64,000 bases of DNA, from NCBI GenBank assembly GCA_046346965.1, contig JAXMHB010000003.1, positions 1 to 64,000 on the forward strand. The letters are read 5' to 3'. The notes under the pieces were generated by a model that saw nothing but the letters and a program-made list of their open reading frames with translations, ran no database searches and had not been told where the DNA came from. Positions 43,383 to 51,912 of the stretch are shown here, piece after piece; the stretch's first letter is position 1, and each line of letters starts with the position of its first letter. Both the position numbers and the translations under genes were made by a program. The DNA is from JAXMHB01 sp046346965 (GTDB taxonomy: Bacteria > Pseudomonadota > Gammaproteobacteria > Xanthomonadales > SZUA-5).

Positions 43383-44483
43383 TCAAGCTTGCGGGCAAGG
43401 TGGGCGCCGCTTGGGCAGATCGGTCGGGCGCCTGAGCGGAGGCGCCGAACGCTCGTCCGGCGTCAGCGGCTCCGCCAGCGCATTCTCGTCCTCCACCACA
43501 TCGACGCTGCCGGCCTTCCGAGCCAGCGCGCGGTAGCGGGCAGCGAGCGTGGGATCTGGGTTCACCGCCCCGACACCCTGTAGGCGCACCCGGCTCAACC
43601 ACTGCAACACTGGCGCCAACGGCGTCCAGTCGAGATCACTGTGCTCCAGCGACTGGATCAGTACCTCGGCATGCTCCACCCGGCGCGCCCAGGACGGGCT
43701 TCCGGTTACCGGTGCTTGCTCGAAGCGCAGACTGCGCAGATAAATTTCGGCCAGCAGCATTCGCGACGTGTCCGAGGCCGGCCCGCGCAGACCCAGTGCC
43801 TGCGTGCGCGCGGCCAGACGCTCGGCCGCGCCGAGCGCGTTAGCCTCGTCGTAGAACGGGACATTGATCTCGACGGGCAGGTAGTCGAGGCGCGCCATCG
43901 GCGCCGGCGGCGGCGGGCAATTCATGCTGAGATCCGGATCCCACTCGTACTCGGTTTGCAGGGCTTCCGCCAGTCCACGATCACGCACCCGCGCGGCGAG
44001 CACGGTGGATTCCCATCCGGTGAAGCGCCATCCATCCGCACCCAGCACATAGGCGAATCCAGTGCCCAGGTAATCGCCGCTGGCGGTGAGCAGCGGCACG
44101 AAAGCCACCTGCTCGACCACGATCGGGTCGGCGGCGCGCATCTGACGCAGGGCAGTACGGGCCTCGGCAGGCCAGGTCCATCGACAGCTGACCGCGTAGA
44201 TGTCGGCTGTGTCATAGCGCTGCGATCGCCGCAGTTCGCTGACGATGAGGACTTCCCGCGGCAACAGCATCTCGCGGTCATAGTCGGCGTCGGCGTACAG
44301 CGCGTCTGCCTGCAATCTCGCCAGCCCCGCCAGCCAGTCCGCATCCAGGAGCAGCGCCGGATCCTGCAACTGGCATTCGGTGATCGCGCGCTGCGTCGAC
44401 TGAATCAGCGCCGGCGTGGGCTCAGTCGCAGCCAGCGCTTGCGTGCAGCACCACAAACCCGCAATCCACAGGCAGGACTTCAT
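43383..44483 (-). CDS. Secreted hypothetical protein between two Cys-motif paralogs
   Basis: The 366-residue protein starts at ATG 44483 with a strong AGGAGG site, and its start overlaps the upstream stop (ATGA). A signal peptide is at about 1-19 (CLWIAGLWCCTQALAA). The mature part is mixed alpha/beta with pairs of Cys (ITECQLQ, VSCRWTW, MNCPPPP) and a Pro-rich C-terminal tail (PPLRRPTDLPKRRPPCPQA). No catalytic motif or named family is recognisable. Coupling with the Cys-motif proteins on both sides suggests one function for all three. It is periplasmic or surface by inference. Confidence 0.65.
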   Translation of the reverse strand: MKSCLWIAGLWCCTQALAATEPTPALIQSTQRAITECQLQDPALLLDADWLAGLARLQADALYADADYDREMLLPREVLIVSELRRSQRYDTADIYAVSCRWTWPAEARTALRQMRAADPIVVEQVAFVPLLTASGDYLGTGFAYVLGADGWRFTGWESTVLAARVRDRGLAEALQTEYEWDPDLSMNCPPPPAPMARLDYLPVEINVPFYDEANALGAAERLAARTQALGLRGPASDTSRMLLAEIYLRSLRFEQAPVTGSPSWARRVEHAEVLIQSLEHSDLDWTPLAPVLQWLSRVRLQGVGAVNPDPTLAARYRALARKAGSVDVVEDENALAEPLTPDERSAPPLRRPTDLPKRRPPCPQA

Positions 44484-44860
44484 GGCGCCTCCTGCTCGTC
44501 CAGCCACTCATCCGCGGCCAGTTCGGACTCCATGAATAGCTCGACCACCGGCTCATGGCGAAGGACCGTGCCGCCGGTGATCTCGACTGTTTCCAGCGCG
44601 GGCGCAGCCTCCTCGCTGTCCTGCGCCTGGGCGTGGCCCAGCAGCAGCGCTGCGCCAACTGGGACCCACAAGGCATAGCGCACGCAGGGCTTTGCCTGTT
44701 CTGCCAGTACACGCGCTCGCTCACTGAGACTGAGGGCACTCCAGTTGTGCACATGCTTCTGACAGAGGGAGCAGTAAGCCTGCTTCTGGCCGCGCTCAAA
44801 TGTCGGCAACTGCTCGCAGGGACTTGCGATTCGAGGACAGCGCGTCAGCACCTTGGCCAT
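44480..44860 (-). CDS. Small Cys-motif membrane protein (paralog A)
   Basis: The 126-residue protein starts at ATG 44860 (AGGAG 7 bases upstream). It shares with the protein at 42965-43360 the opening LTRCPR, an SPC-x-Q pair, the knuckle YCSLCQKHVHNWSALS, KPCVRYALWVPV and a following hydrophobic segment (VGAALLLGHAQAQ). The tails differ in sequence but both are acidic and end near W-L-D (DEWLDEQEAP here). It is the first gene of the three-gene unit. The 243 bases before it contain no other gene-like frame; they hold its upstream region and the palindrome at 45071. Confidence 0.7.
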   Translation of the reverse strand: MAKVLTRCPRIASPCEQLPTFERGQKQAYCSLCQKHVHNWSALSLSERARVLAEQAKPCVRYALWVPVGAALLLGHAQAQDSEEAAPALETVEITGGTVLRHEPVVELFMESELAADEWLDEQEAP

Positions 44861-45070
44861 CACCGGCTCCTGCGTGGGGACAGGTGCAGTAGAACGCGCA
44901 TAGCCCCAAGGCAGGCTGGGGCTCAGATTGAGATCTGTTCACAATTGGCGCATGCCCTACGATCGGCACTGGACGCGCGCCTTGCGGATGGATCGACCGT
45001 ACGACGAATCGCACGCGCCTGATCCACGGGCAAATCGACCCTTAAGCCCGTGTGTGCTGTCGAGTGGCGC

Positions 45071-45102
45071 GCAAGCCGGGCCGCGCGCGCGGCCCGGCTT
45101 GC
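45071..45102 (-). terminator. 32-bp perfect GC-rich palindrome after the DUF1501 gene
   Basis: Both arms of 16 bases (GCAAGCCGGGCCGCGC and its exact complement) meet without a loop. The palindrome starts 5 bases past the TAA stop of the DUF1501 gene. No T-run follows on the minus strand, so it may act as a transcript-end barrier, a Rho-assisted terminator or a dispersed palindromic element rather than a classical terminator. Confidence 0.6.
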
Positions 45103-45106
45103 AGAC

Positions 45107-46726
45107 TTACATGAAGCCGAGATTGGCCGCCGAGAAATTGCCGAGGTTCGGGAAAACCGTGTTGACCTCGGTGGAACTCAGCCCCATCCAACTCGCCAGC
45201 GTCGCGCCGACCTGATCCATCGCGGTAGTCGGGATCATCTGGCCGCGACTGAAGCTGTCAGGTCCGTTCAAGGTCAGGTCGGGGAAGGTGCCGTAGAGGC
45301 GACCGCTGGCCGCATTGCCACCATTCACCGCGCCACCCATCACCATCGAGATGCCGCCCCAGGCGTGGTCGCTGCCGTCGCCGTTGGAATTCAGCGTGCG
45401 CGCGAACTCGCTCATCGTGAAGGTGGTGACGTTGTTCTGCAGCCCCATCTCTTCCAGCGCTCGATAGAAAGAGCCGAGCGCGCGTGAGATGCGCCGAAGC
45501 AGGCGCGGCTGGCCGTTGTCCGGCATCTGCGCGGCATGGGTGTCAAAGCCGCCCAGCGAGACGAAGAACACGTTGCGATTCTGGCCCAGCGCGGACCGCA
45601 TCTTGATGATGCGGGCGACCATCGCGAGTTGCTCGGCCAAGGAATTGCCAGCATCTGAAGCCAGGTTGTAGCCGGCCACCGCCTGCTGATCGGCCAACGC
45701 TCGGAAGGGCGTGTTCAGCAGCGAATTGTTGGGATTGCCGGTCAGCAGCGTACCCATCTGCCCGGCCAGATCCATCGCCCGGCGCATGGTCGAGGCGTGC
45801 TCGTTCTCGAACACACTGCTGTTGGCACTGAGCAGACTGCAGAGCGCCTGCTCGCCGGCATTCAGGCCAGCGGTCGCACACGAGCGGAAGTTGTCCAGCG
45901 TGTTGGTGCCGGAGCAATTGGCGAAGTTGGTGCCGACGATCGATCCGGCGAAGGGATTGCCGCCGTTGGGATCGCCGCAACTCGACATTTGATAGGGAAC
46001 GACTTGGGTGCCGATCTGGAAGCGGTTACTGCCGGCCAGCGAGATGTTCATCGGCAGCACCAGCGGCGGACTGGTACCGGTGATCGGCGCATTCTGACTG
46101 AACAGCAGATCGGCCACCTGGCCACCCCAGCCGTAGCGGAAGTTGGCCGTCTCGCGCCCCTGAAACCAGAGATTGGTCTGGTCATTGTGCGAGTACAGCT
46201 GCGGCGGCTTCGGCAGCGCCGGGTTGCTGTAAGTCGCCTTGGTCAGCGGCACCACCAGCGTGCCGACATTGGCGATCCACGCCACCTTGCCCTGGTTGGT
46301 CAGCGTCGCCAGACCCGGCATCTGGGTCTGCGCACCGTTGTCGTCGATCGAGGTCCAGTCGGCGCAGGCCGGATGCAGACCGTAACTCTGCCCGGAGGCC
46401 AGCGGCGTACCGCCGGGACCGGTGAGGTTGACTGGCAGCAGGGCGTTCTGGGCGATGCCCAGCGGCCCGTTAACGCCGGCATAGACACCGCCGCGCGAGG
46501 CCGAATAGACGCCGTAGCGGGTGTTGTCGGACGGGATCAGCCAGTTGTAGGAATCGCTGCCGCCGCTCAAAAACACGCAGACCAGGGCACGGTAACTGCC
46601 TGACTGCGCGGCAGCCGACTCGATGAGCCGCAGCTGCGGGATCAAGGACAGCGCGGAGCCACCGGCCAGCGTGGCGGTGAAGCGCTTGAGGAAATCGCGG
46701 CGTTCCTCACGACGAATGCGGGACAT
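45107..46726 (-). CDS. DUF1501 family protein with Tat-like signal
   Basis: The 539-residue protein starts at ATG 46726 with GAGGAG upstream. The N terminus MSRIRREERRDFLKRF resembles a twin-arginine signal (RRDFLK) followed by a hydrophobic core (LAGGSALSLI). The body has ALVCVFLSGGSDSYNWLIP, the opening of DUF1501 proteins, and the late GSDHAWGGISMVMGGAVNGG block typical of this sulfatase/alkaline-phosphatase-like fold. The activity is not known. It is nearly always paired with a DUF1800 gene, as here (11 bases), and probably acts on the same exported substrate. Confidence 0.88.
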   Translation of the reverse strand: MSRIRREERRDFLKRFTATLAGGSALSLIPQLRLIESAAAQSGSYRALVCVFLSGGSDSYNWLIPSDNTRYGVYSASRGGVYAGVNGPLGIAQNALLPVNLTGPGGTPLASGQSYGLHPACADWTSIDDNGAQTQMPGLATLTNQGKVAWIANVGTLVVPLTKATYSNPALPKPPQLYSHNDQTNLWFQGRETANFRYGWGGQVADLLFSQNAPITGTSPPLVLPMNISLAGSNRFQIGTQVVPYQMSSCGDPNGGNPFAGSIVGTNFANCSGTNTLDNFRSCATAGLNAGEQALCSLLSANSSVFENEHASTMRRAMDLAGQMGTLLTGNPNNSLLNTPFRALADQQAVAGYNLASDAGNSLAEQLAMVARIIKMRSALGQNRNVFFVSLGGFDTHAAQMPDNGQPRLLRRISRALGSFYRALEEMGLQNNVTTFTMSEFARTLNSNGDGSDHAWGGISMVMGGAVNGGNAASGRLYGTFPDLTLNGPDSFSRGQMIPTTAMDQVGATLASWMGLSSTEVNTVFPNLGNFSAANLGFM

Positions 46727-46737
46727 GGCGGGACTCC

Positions 46738-48522
46738 TCACTTCTGGACGGCAAATTCAGGGGACACGATGATCACGCGCAGCACCTGCTGGATGCGTTG
46801 AATGCGCGTCGTATCGGTGGTCGGTGCCGATTGCGCCAGCAGCATATTGACCAGCGTCGTTCGCATACTGGCCGACATCGCGCCGTACATCAGGCGAATG
46901 TTGAACTCGTCGATCAATTGGCCGTAGGTCGTGGCATTGCCCGCCTGTTGGAGAATGCCGACGTAATAACCAAAGGGCACGCAAGGACGGGTCACTGTGG
47001 CGCAACTGGTACTCCCGATGTACCAGTTTGAGATCAAATTCTGAATGGTGTCGTTCATGCGCGTGATGGACGACTCGTTCAGAATCTGGAATTCCGGCGA
47101 ATAGAGGTTCGCAGCCTGGATGGCGCCGGGATTCTGGTAATCGGGCTCGTAGAAGTTGAATACGGTCGGCGAGTTGTATGGGCGCTGGTTGAAGCTGCTG
47201 TCAAAGCCCATCGACATCGAGATATTGCCCTCATTGCCGACCGAGGTATCCGGCTGCCCCTGAATGACGTCCAGTCCACGCCACAGCGCACTCAGGCGCA
47301 GCACCGGCTCGCGCACTTTCCCGAAATTGCCAGTCGGCGCGGAGCGCGCCTCGGTGTCCATCAACACTGCCCGAATCACCGCCGCGAGATCGCCACGCAC
47401 GCCCTGACCATTGTTGTTGAACACCGTCGCGACGCGCTGGATGTAGGCCGGCGACGGATTGGAGGTGACAAAGCGCTGGATCAACTGGCGCGAGATGAAG
47501 GGCGCCACCGAGGCATGATTGACGATGGCATCCAGCGCCGCATTGATGTCCTGATTACACCCGGCCTCGCTGTCGGCGACCGCTGGCAGCGTAATGCTGT
47601 CGAAAATGGTCTTGCTGGAAAAATCGTGGAAGGTGCGTCCGCCGGCCAAGTAGTTCTGGTTGGTAGGCGGATTGTTCATCGGGAAACACACCATCGGCGC
47701 CATGAAATCGGCGTTGGTGTTGTTGCCGAAACTGGTACTGGTGTACGTGCTGCGTCCGTAAGACAGGCCGGTGAACGCACGCGCCAAAGTCGCGATGATG
47801 GTGTTGTCGTAGGTCGGGATGGGGTTGCCACCGGACAACTGCAGAGAGAAATCGAGATTGCGTTTCACCAGGCCGAAGGAAAACAGCTGCATGACTTCGC
47901 GCGCGTAGTTCTCGTCCGGCAAGATCGTTGTTGGCGGTGTGCCGGTCGTGTAGGCAGCCCGGTTGCGTACATAGGTCAACCACTGCGCCATCGTTGGGCT
48001 GTAGGTGACCTGCCCGAGCAAGGTGCGATAGCGGCCGAAGGCATTGCGGGTGAGCAGATCGCTGTACTCCGCGATCATGCGGGTGTCGATACCGCCGCTG
48101 TCGGCGGTCACCAGAATCTGGCTCAGCGCCCACGCCATGCGCTGACGCAATTGATCCTCGCCAAACACCGCCTGCACCCACCAGCGATCGACGCGATGAC
48201 CCGAGTTCAGCGAGAACGTCGGCGTCGCCGCCACCAGCGTATCCAGCCAGGGGCGCGTCAGCGTGGGCGGCATCGAGAACTGCTGCTCGAACCATTGTCC
48301 GTAGCCGATGCCGCGCAGGCGCGTGATCTCGGCACGGGTCGGCCCGAAGGTTGCCTGCGTCAGGAAGCGTGCCGCCTCCGCATCCGTGGCGGGTGCGTCG
48401 GTAACGTTCTCGATATTGCTGCGGAAGATCAGGTCGTAGGTCTGAGCCTGCGCCTGCCCGGCGCCAAGCAACCCGTTCACGGCCAGCAGCAGCCCGCAGC
48501 CCAGGCTTCGCACCATAGTCAT
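46738..48522 (-). CDS. DUF1800 family secreted protein
   Basis: The 594-residue protein has a signal peptide (SLGCGLLLAVNGLLGAGQAQA). The DUF1800 core opens with AARFLTQATFGPTRAEI and continues with QLRQRMAWALSQILV and DENYAREVMQLFSFGL, then the late CATVTRPCVPFGYYVG. All are typical of the family. GGGGGATTT precedes the ATG. Function in the family is unknown; DUF1800/DUF1501 pairs are common in Xanthomonadales, Planctomycetes and myxobacteria. The 112 bases upstream hold no other gene and are taken as its promoter region. Confidence 0.88.
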   Translation of the reverse strand: MTMVRSLGCGLLLAVNGLLGAGQAQAQTYDLIFRSNIENVTDAPATDAEAARFLTQATFGPTRAEITRLRGIGYGQWFEQQFSMPPTLTRPWLDTLVAATPTFSLNSGHRVDRWWVQAVFGEDQLRQRMAWALSQILVTADSGGIDTRMIAEYSDLLTRNAFGRYRTLLGQVTYSPTMAQWLTYVRNRAAYTTGTPPTTILPDENYAREVMQLFSFGLVKRNLDFSLQLSGGNPIPTYDNTIIATLARAFTGLSYGRSTYTSTSFGNNTNADFMAPMVCFPMNNPPTNQNYLAGGRTFHDFSSKTIFDSITLPAVADSEAGCNQDINAALDAIVNHASVAPFISRQLIQRFVTSNPSPAYIQRVATVFNNNGQGVRGDLAAVIRAVLMDTEARSAPTGNFGKVREPVLRLSALWRGLDVIQGQPDTSVGNEGNISMSMGFDSSFNQRPYNSPTVFNFYEPDYQNPGAIQAANLYSPEFQILNESSITRMNDTIQNLISNWYIGSTSCATVTRPCVPFGYYVGILQQAGNATTYGQLIDEFNIRLMYGAMSASMRTTLVNMLLAQSAPTTDTTRIQRIQQVLRVIIVSPEFAVQK

Positions 48523-48634
48523 AAATCCCCCAACGGATCAGCGTCCGCGCAGTATGGCCCCTAAGCGACATTCTCGACTGTGACCGCGCACACGCGCAGC
48601 CGTCGCACCTGCGAACTCTGCCGCTGGTCGGATG

Positions 48635-50098
48635 TCACCCAGTGTCAGGTTCACCCTCGGGGGCCGGGTCATCGGCGCCGTCGACCCAGGCCGAGGACAG
48701 ACGCTTCTGGTGGCGCGCACCGAGGGCTCGCAACTGCTCCGCCTGCCGGATCAAATTGCCGCGCCCGCTCTTGAGCTTGGCGGCGGCCTGATCGAGCGCC
48801 TGCAATGCGCGCTGCTGGGCCTCGCGCGCCTGATCGAGATCGCCAACGAAGCCGACGAATCGGTCGTACAACCGACCGGCGCGATCAGCGATCTCCTGGG
48901 CATGGTGATAGCGCTGCTCCTGCTTCCACAGCTCGGCGACGACGCGCAACTGCAGCAGCAGCGTGGACGGCGACACCAGCGCGACGCCGCGTTGCAGGGC
49001 ATCGGCCGCCAGATTGGGGTCATGGCGCAAGGCATCCACCAGCGCCGACTCGATCGGCACGAACATCAGCACCAGATCCAGGCTGCGGCCCTGCAGCAAC
49101 GCGGCGTAGTCGCGTCGCGCCAGACCGTCGACATGGCGTCGCAAGGACTGCAGATGCTCGTCCAGCGCTGCGCGCTGCTGCGCGGGCACTTCGGCGGCGA
49201 GCGCCCGCTCGTAGGCAGTCAGGGACACTTTGGCATCGAGCACCAGTTCGCGCGCCTGCGGCAGGTGCACCACCACGTCCGGCCGCGGCCGCCCACCGCT
49301 GTCGTCGCGATAGACCTGCTGGATCGAGTAATGCTGATGCTCCAGCAAGCCGGCCGACTCCAGCACCCGCGTCAGCACCGCTTCCCCCCAGCCGCCCTGG
49401 ATGCGGTTGTCGCCGCGCAGCGCCAGCGTCAGCTGGCGCGCCTCCTCACCGAGCCGCAGATTCAGGCCGCGCAGGGTTTCGAGCTCGCGCGTCAGCACGC
49501 CGCGCTCGCGCGCCTCATCGAGGTAGGCGCGCTGCACCTGATCCTGCATGGCCTTGAGTTCGCCGCGCAACGGATCGAGGATCTGCGCGAGTTGCTGCTG
49601 ATTGTCGGCACCGAGTCGCTGCGCGCGCTCGTCCAACAGCTCGGCCGCCAGGCCACGGAAGGACTCGGCGAACTCGGCACGCACGCGCTCCAACAGGGCG
49701 ATGCGCTCCTGCGCCGAACGGCCCTCTTCGTCCAGCCGCACTTTGAGGGCAGCGGCCTGCGCGTACAGCGTCTCGCTACGCTGACGCAGCGCGGCGAGTT
49801 CGGACTCGCGCAGCTGCAAGCTCTGTTCCAGCGCCTGGGTGCGTTCCAGTCGCGCCTGCAGGGCCGCGATCTCGCCGATCAGCGGCTCGCGGGCCTGATC
49901 GCGAGCACGCAGGCGCTCGCACTCGTCACGCAGCAGATCGAGATCATCGCGCAGTTCCGCGATGCGTTCGCGCAATGCCGTGAGCTCTGGCTCGCGCGCA
50001 GCCGCGCCCTCGGCATAGCGACGTCCTCCGCGCCACGCGCACAGCAGCAGCAAGAGCGCCAGCACCAGCGCCGACCAGAACCAGGGATCCGCGCTCAT
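48635..50098 (-). CDS. rmuC: DNA recombination protein RmuC homolog
   Basis: The 487-residue protein has an N-terminal membrane anchor (WFWSALVLALLLLLCAW), a long coiled coil (about 35-210, ELTALRERIAELRDDLDLL onward), and the RmuC nuclease-like core: GGWGEAVLTRVLESAGLL, then PDVVVHLPQARELVLDAKVSL, the PD-(D/E)xK-related motif. LDLVLMFVPIESAL follows. RmuC limits inversions between short inverted repeats. ATG 50098 is the first start after the hip terminator. Confidence 0.93.
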   Translation of the reverse strand: MSADPWFWSALVLALLLLLCAWRGGRRYAEGAAAREPELTALRERIAELRDDLDLLRDECERLRARDQAREPLIGEIAALQARLERTQALEQSLQLRESELAALRQRSETLYAQAAALKVRLDEEGRSAQERIALLERVRAEFAESFRGLAAELLDERAQRLGADNQQQLAQILDPLRGELKAMQDQVQRAYLDEARERGVLTRELETLRGLNLRLGEEARQLTLALRGDNRIQGGWGEAVLTRVLESAGLLEHQHYSIQQVYRDDSGGRPRPDVVVHLPQARELVLDAKVSLTAYERALAAEVPAQQRAALDEHLQSLRRHVDGLARRDYAALLQGRSLDLVLMFVPIESALVDALRHDPNLAADALQRGVALVSPSTLLLQLRVVAELWKQEQRYHHAQEIADRAGRLYDRFVGFVGDLDQAREAQQRALQALDQAAAKLKSGRGNLIRQAEQLRALGARHQKRLSSAWVDGADDPAPEGEPDTG

Positions 50099-50150
50099 GT
50101 TCTTGCTCGGGCGGGCACAAGCGCATGACTATGCCGCAGCAGCGCGGCCC

Positions 50151-50183
50151 AAAAAACACCAGGCCCGCACGCGGCGGGCCTGG
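50151..50183 (-). terminator. Rho-independent terminator of the HiPIP gene
   Basis: On the minus strand, a 10-bp perfect stem (CCAGGCCCGC with GCGGGCCTGG) and 5-base loop are followed by TG and six T (complement of 50151-50156). It lies 40 bases after the HiPIP stop and 52 bases before the rmuC start. It should separate the two transcripts. Confidence 0.85.
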
Positions 50184-50223
50184 CAGTCACTGACGATGCA
50201 GCTGGCCGAGGCCAGCGCCGGGA

Positions 50224-50565
50224 TCAGGCCTTCGGAACGAAAGCCGCGCACCAGCCGTTGGCGCTCACGGCCTTGCCCGGGAAGATCGAGCACGGGCGCA
50301 GCGCGTCACCGTCCTTGCCCTGCACCAGATTGCACTTGGCGCACATCTGCTCCGGCTTGTGGTTCGGGTACTTGGCCGCGTCGACCTTGGTGGTGTCCTT
50401 GTGATAACCGAGGGCCGCGGCGGTGGGCTCGGCTTCGCCGAGCTCCGGCAGCGTCTGCGCCTGGGCCTGATTCACGACCGCCATCCCGGCGGCCACGCCG
50501 ACGCCGGCGACCGCAACCTGACCGAAGAAACGACGACGCGATGCATCGAAATTCTGTGCTGACAT
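50224..50565 (-). CDS. High-potential iron-sulfur protein (HiPIP)
   Basis: The 113-residue protein starts at ATG 50565 with a perfect AGGAGG. It has a Tat-like signal (SRRRFFGQVAVAGVGVAAGMAVV, about 9-32). The mature part has the HiPIP Cys order C-x2-C (MCAKCNLV), then C in RPCSIFPG, then C in NGWCAAF, binding one [4Fe-4S] cluster. HiPIPs carry electrons in the periplasm, for example between the bc1 complex and terminal oxidases or reductases. The twin-arginine signal fits folding with the cofactor before export. It is monocistronic by the terminator at 50151. Confidence 0.92.
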   Translation of the reverse strand: MSAQNFDASRRRFFGQVAVAGVGVAAGMAVVNQAQAQTLPELGEAEPTAAALGYHKDTTKVDAAKYPNHKPEQMCAKCNLVQGKDGDALRPCSIFPGKAVSANGWCAAFVPKA

Positions 50566-50677
50566 GGTGATGACCTCCTGGGGAATAACGATATGTCGAT
50601 AAGTCTGCACGCACAGGATGAACGCTGCCCTGATGCCGATCAAGCCGACGTTGGGATGACGGCATGATCCCGTATAT

Positions 50678-50706
50678 TTCGCAGAAGTTCGCAGACGTAT
50701 TGCGAA
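50678..50706. promoter_or_regulatory. Repeated TTCGCA boxes before mtnB
   Basis: TTCGCA at 50678 and 50688 are direct repeats exactly 10 bases apart, and TGCGAA at 50701 is their inverted partner. The group lies between the divergent HiPIP and mtnB genes, 26 bases before the mtnB ATG. One helical-turn spacing suggests an operator for a dimeric regulator. No regulator gene is adjacent. Confidence 0.35.
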
Positions 50707-50731
50707 CCATTCTTGTTTGCGCGAGGCTTCG

Positions 50732-51364
50732 ATGATCGACTTCAGCCCCTACCAGTTTGCCCGCTGCGCCGACGCCATCGCCCAGGCTGGCCGCGAGTTG
50801 TCCCAGCGCGGCTGGACGCCCGTCACCAGCAGCAATTTCTCGATGCGTCTGTCGCCGCAGCATCTGGCGATCACCGTGTCCGGACGCGACAAGGGCATGT
50901 TGTCGGTGGCCGACATCATGGCGGTGGATCTCAACGGCAAACCGCTGCTGACCGAGCAGCGCTCATCGGCGGAAACCCTGCTGCATTGCCACATCTATCG
51001 CCGCTGCCCGGAGGCTGGCGTGGTGCTGCACACGCATTCGCTGTCGCAGACCGTGGCCAGCCGGCTGTACGCGCCGGCCGGACGCATCGAACTGGCCGGT
51101 TACGAACTGCTGAAGGCCTTTGCCGGACTCGACACGCACGAGACGCGCCTGGATCTCCCGGTGTTTCCCAACAGCCAGGACATGCAGGCGCTGGTGGCAA
51201 TCATCGACGCGTACTGGGCGTCGACACCGATCCAGCACGGCTATCTGATCGACGGTCACGGCATCTACGCGTGGGGCCGGGATATGCTGGAGGCCATGCG
51301 TCATCTGGACGCTTTTGATTACCTGATCCGCTGCGAACTGGAATTGAGGAAGCTGAGTCGATGA
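50732..51364 (+). CDS. mtnB: Methylthioribulose-1-phosphate dehydratase
   Basis: The 210-residue class II aldolase-fold enzyme starts at ATG 50732 (GAGG upstream; TTG 50717 would add five unlikely residues). It has TPVTSSNFSMRL, a C-x-H metal site in LLHCHIYRRCPEAGVVLHTHS and a late H in YLIDGHGIYAWG, the zinc ligands of this family. It dehydrates methylthioribulose-1-phosphate in methionine salvage. The stop overlaps mtnD by 4 bases. mtnA is not in the window. Confidence 0.95.
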   Translation: MIDFSPYQFARCADAIAQAGRELSQRGWTPVTSSNFSMRLSPQHLAITVSGRDKGMLSVADIMAVDLNGKPLLTEQRSSAETLLHCHIYRRCPEAGVVLHTHSLSQTVASRLYAPAGRIELAGYELLKAFAGLDTHETRLDLPVFPNSQDMQALVAIIDAYWASTPIQHGYLIDGHGIYAWGRDMLEAMRHLDAFDYLIRCELELRKLSR

Positions 51365-51912
51365 GCCGCTTGCGCGTCTACCACGAGGATCGTCCGGACA
51401 CCGCCCTGTTCCACAGTCTGGACCACGCCGCCATCCAGACGCGGCTGGCAGCCGCTGGCGTGCGTTTCGAGCGCTGGCAGGCTGGCGCGGACGTGCACCC
51501 GGGCGACAGCCAGGAACACGTGATCGCCGCCTATCGCGCCGACATTGATCGCCTGTTTGCCGAGGGTGGTTATCAGTCGGTGGATGTGATCAGCCTGACG
51601 CCGGCGCACCCGGACAAGGCGGCGCTGCGCCAGAAGTTTTTGAATGAACACACGCACGCCGAGGACGAGGTGCGCTTTTTCGTCGCCGGCCAGGGCCTGT
51701 TCTCGCTGCACCTGGACGATCAGGTCTACGAGGTGCTGTGCGAGCAGGGCGATCTGATCGCGGTGCCGGCCGGCACCCGGCACTGGTTCGACATGGGGCC
51801 GGATCCGGATTTCGTCGCCATTCGCATCTTCACCAACCCGGCCGGCTGGGTCGCCAACTTCACCGGCAGCGAGATCGCGCTACGCTTCCCGCGCCTGGAC
51901 CACGCCGCATGA
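51361..51912 (+). CDS. mtnD: Acireductone dioxygenase
   Basis: The 183-residue cupin has the metal motif H-x-H-x4-E in NEHTHAEDEVRFFV, near residue 98, and a distal H in VPAGTRHWFDMG. The bound metal (Fe or Ni) decides between the on-pathway keto acid product and CO release. It overlaps mtnB (ATGA at 51361) and mtnC (ATGA at 51909), showing tight translational coupling. Confidence 0.95.
   Translation: MSRLRVYHEDRPDTALFHSLDHAAIQTRLAAAGVRFERWQAGADVHPGDSQEHVIAAYRADIDRLFAEGGYQSVDVISLTPAHPDKAALRQKFLNEHTHAEDEVRFFVAGQGLFSLHLDDQVYEVLCEQGDLIAVPAGTRHWFDMGPDPDFVAIRIFTNPAGWVANFTGSEIALRFPRLDHAA

Noticed and set aside
46727..46741. GTG 46741 as start of the DUF1501 gene
   Set aside because: It coincides with the ribosome site GAGGAG that serves ATG 46726, and the Tat-like signal begins at the ATG.
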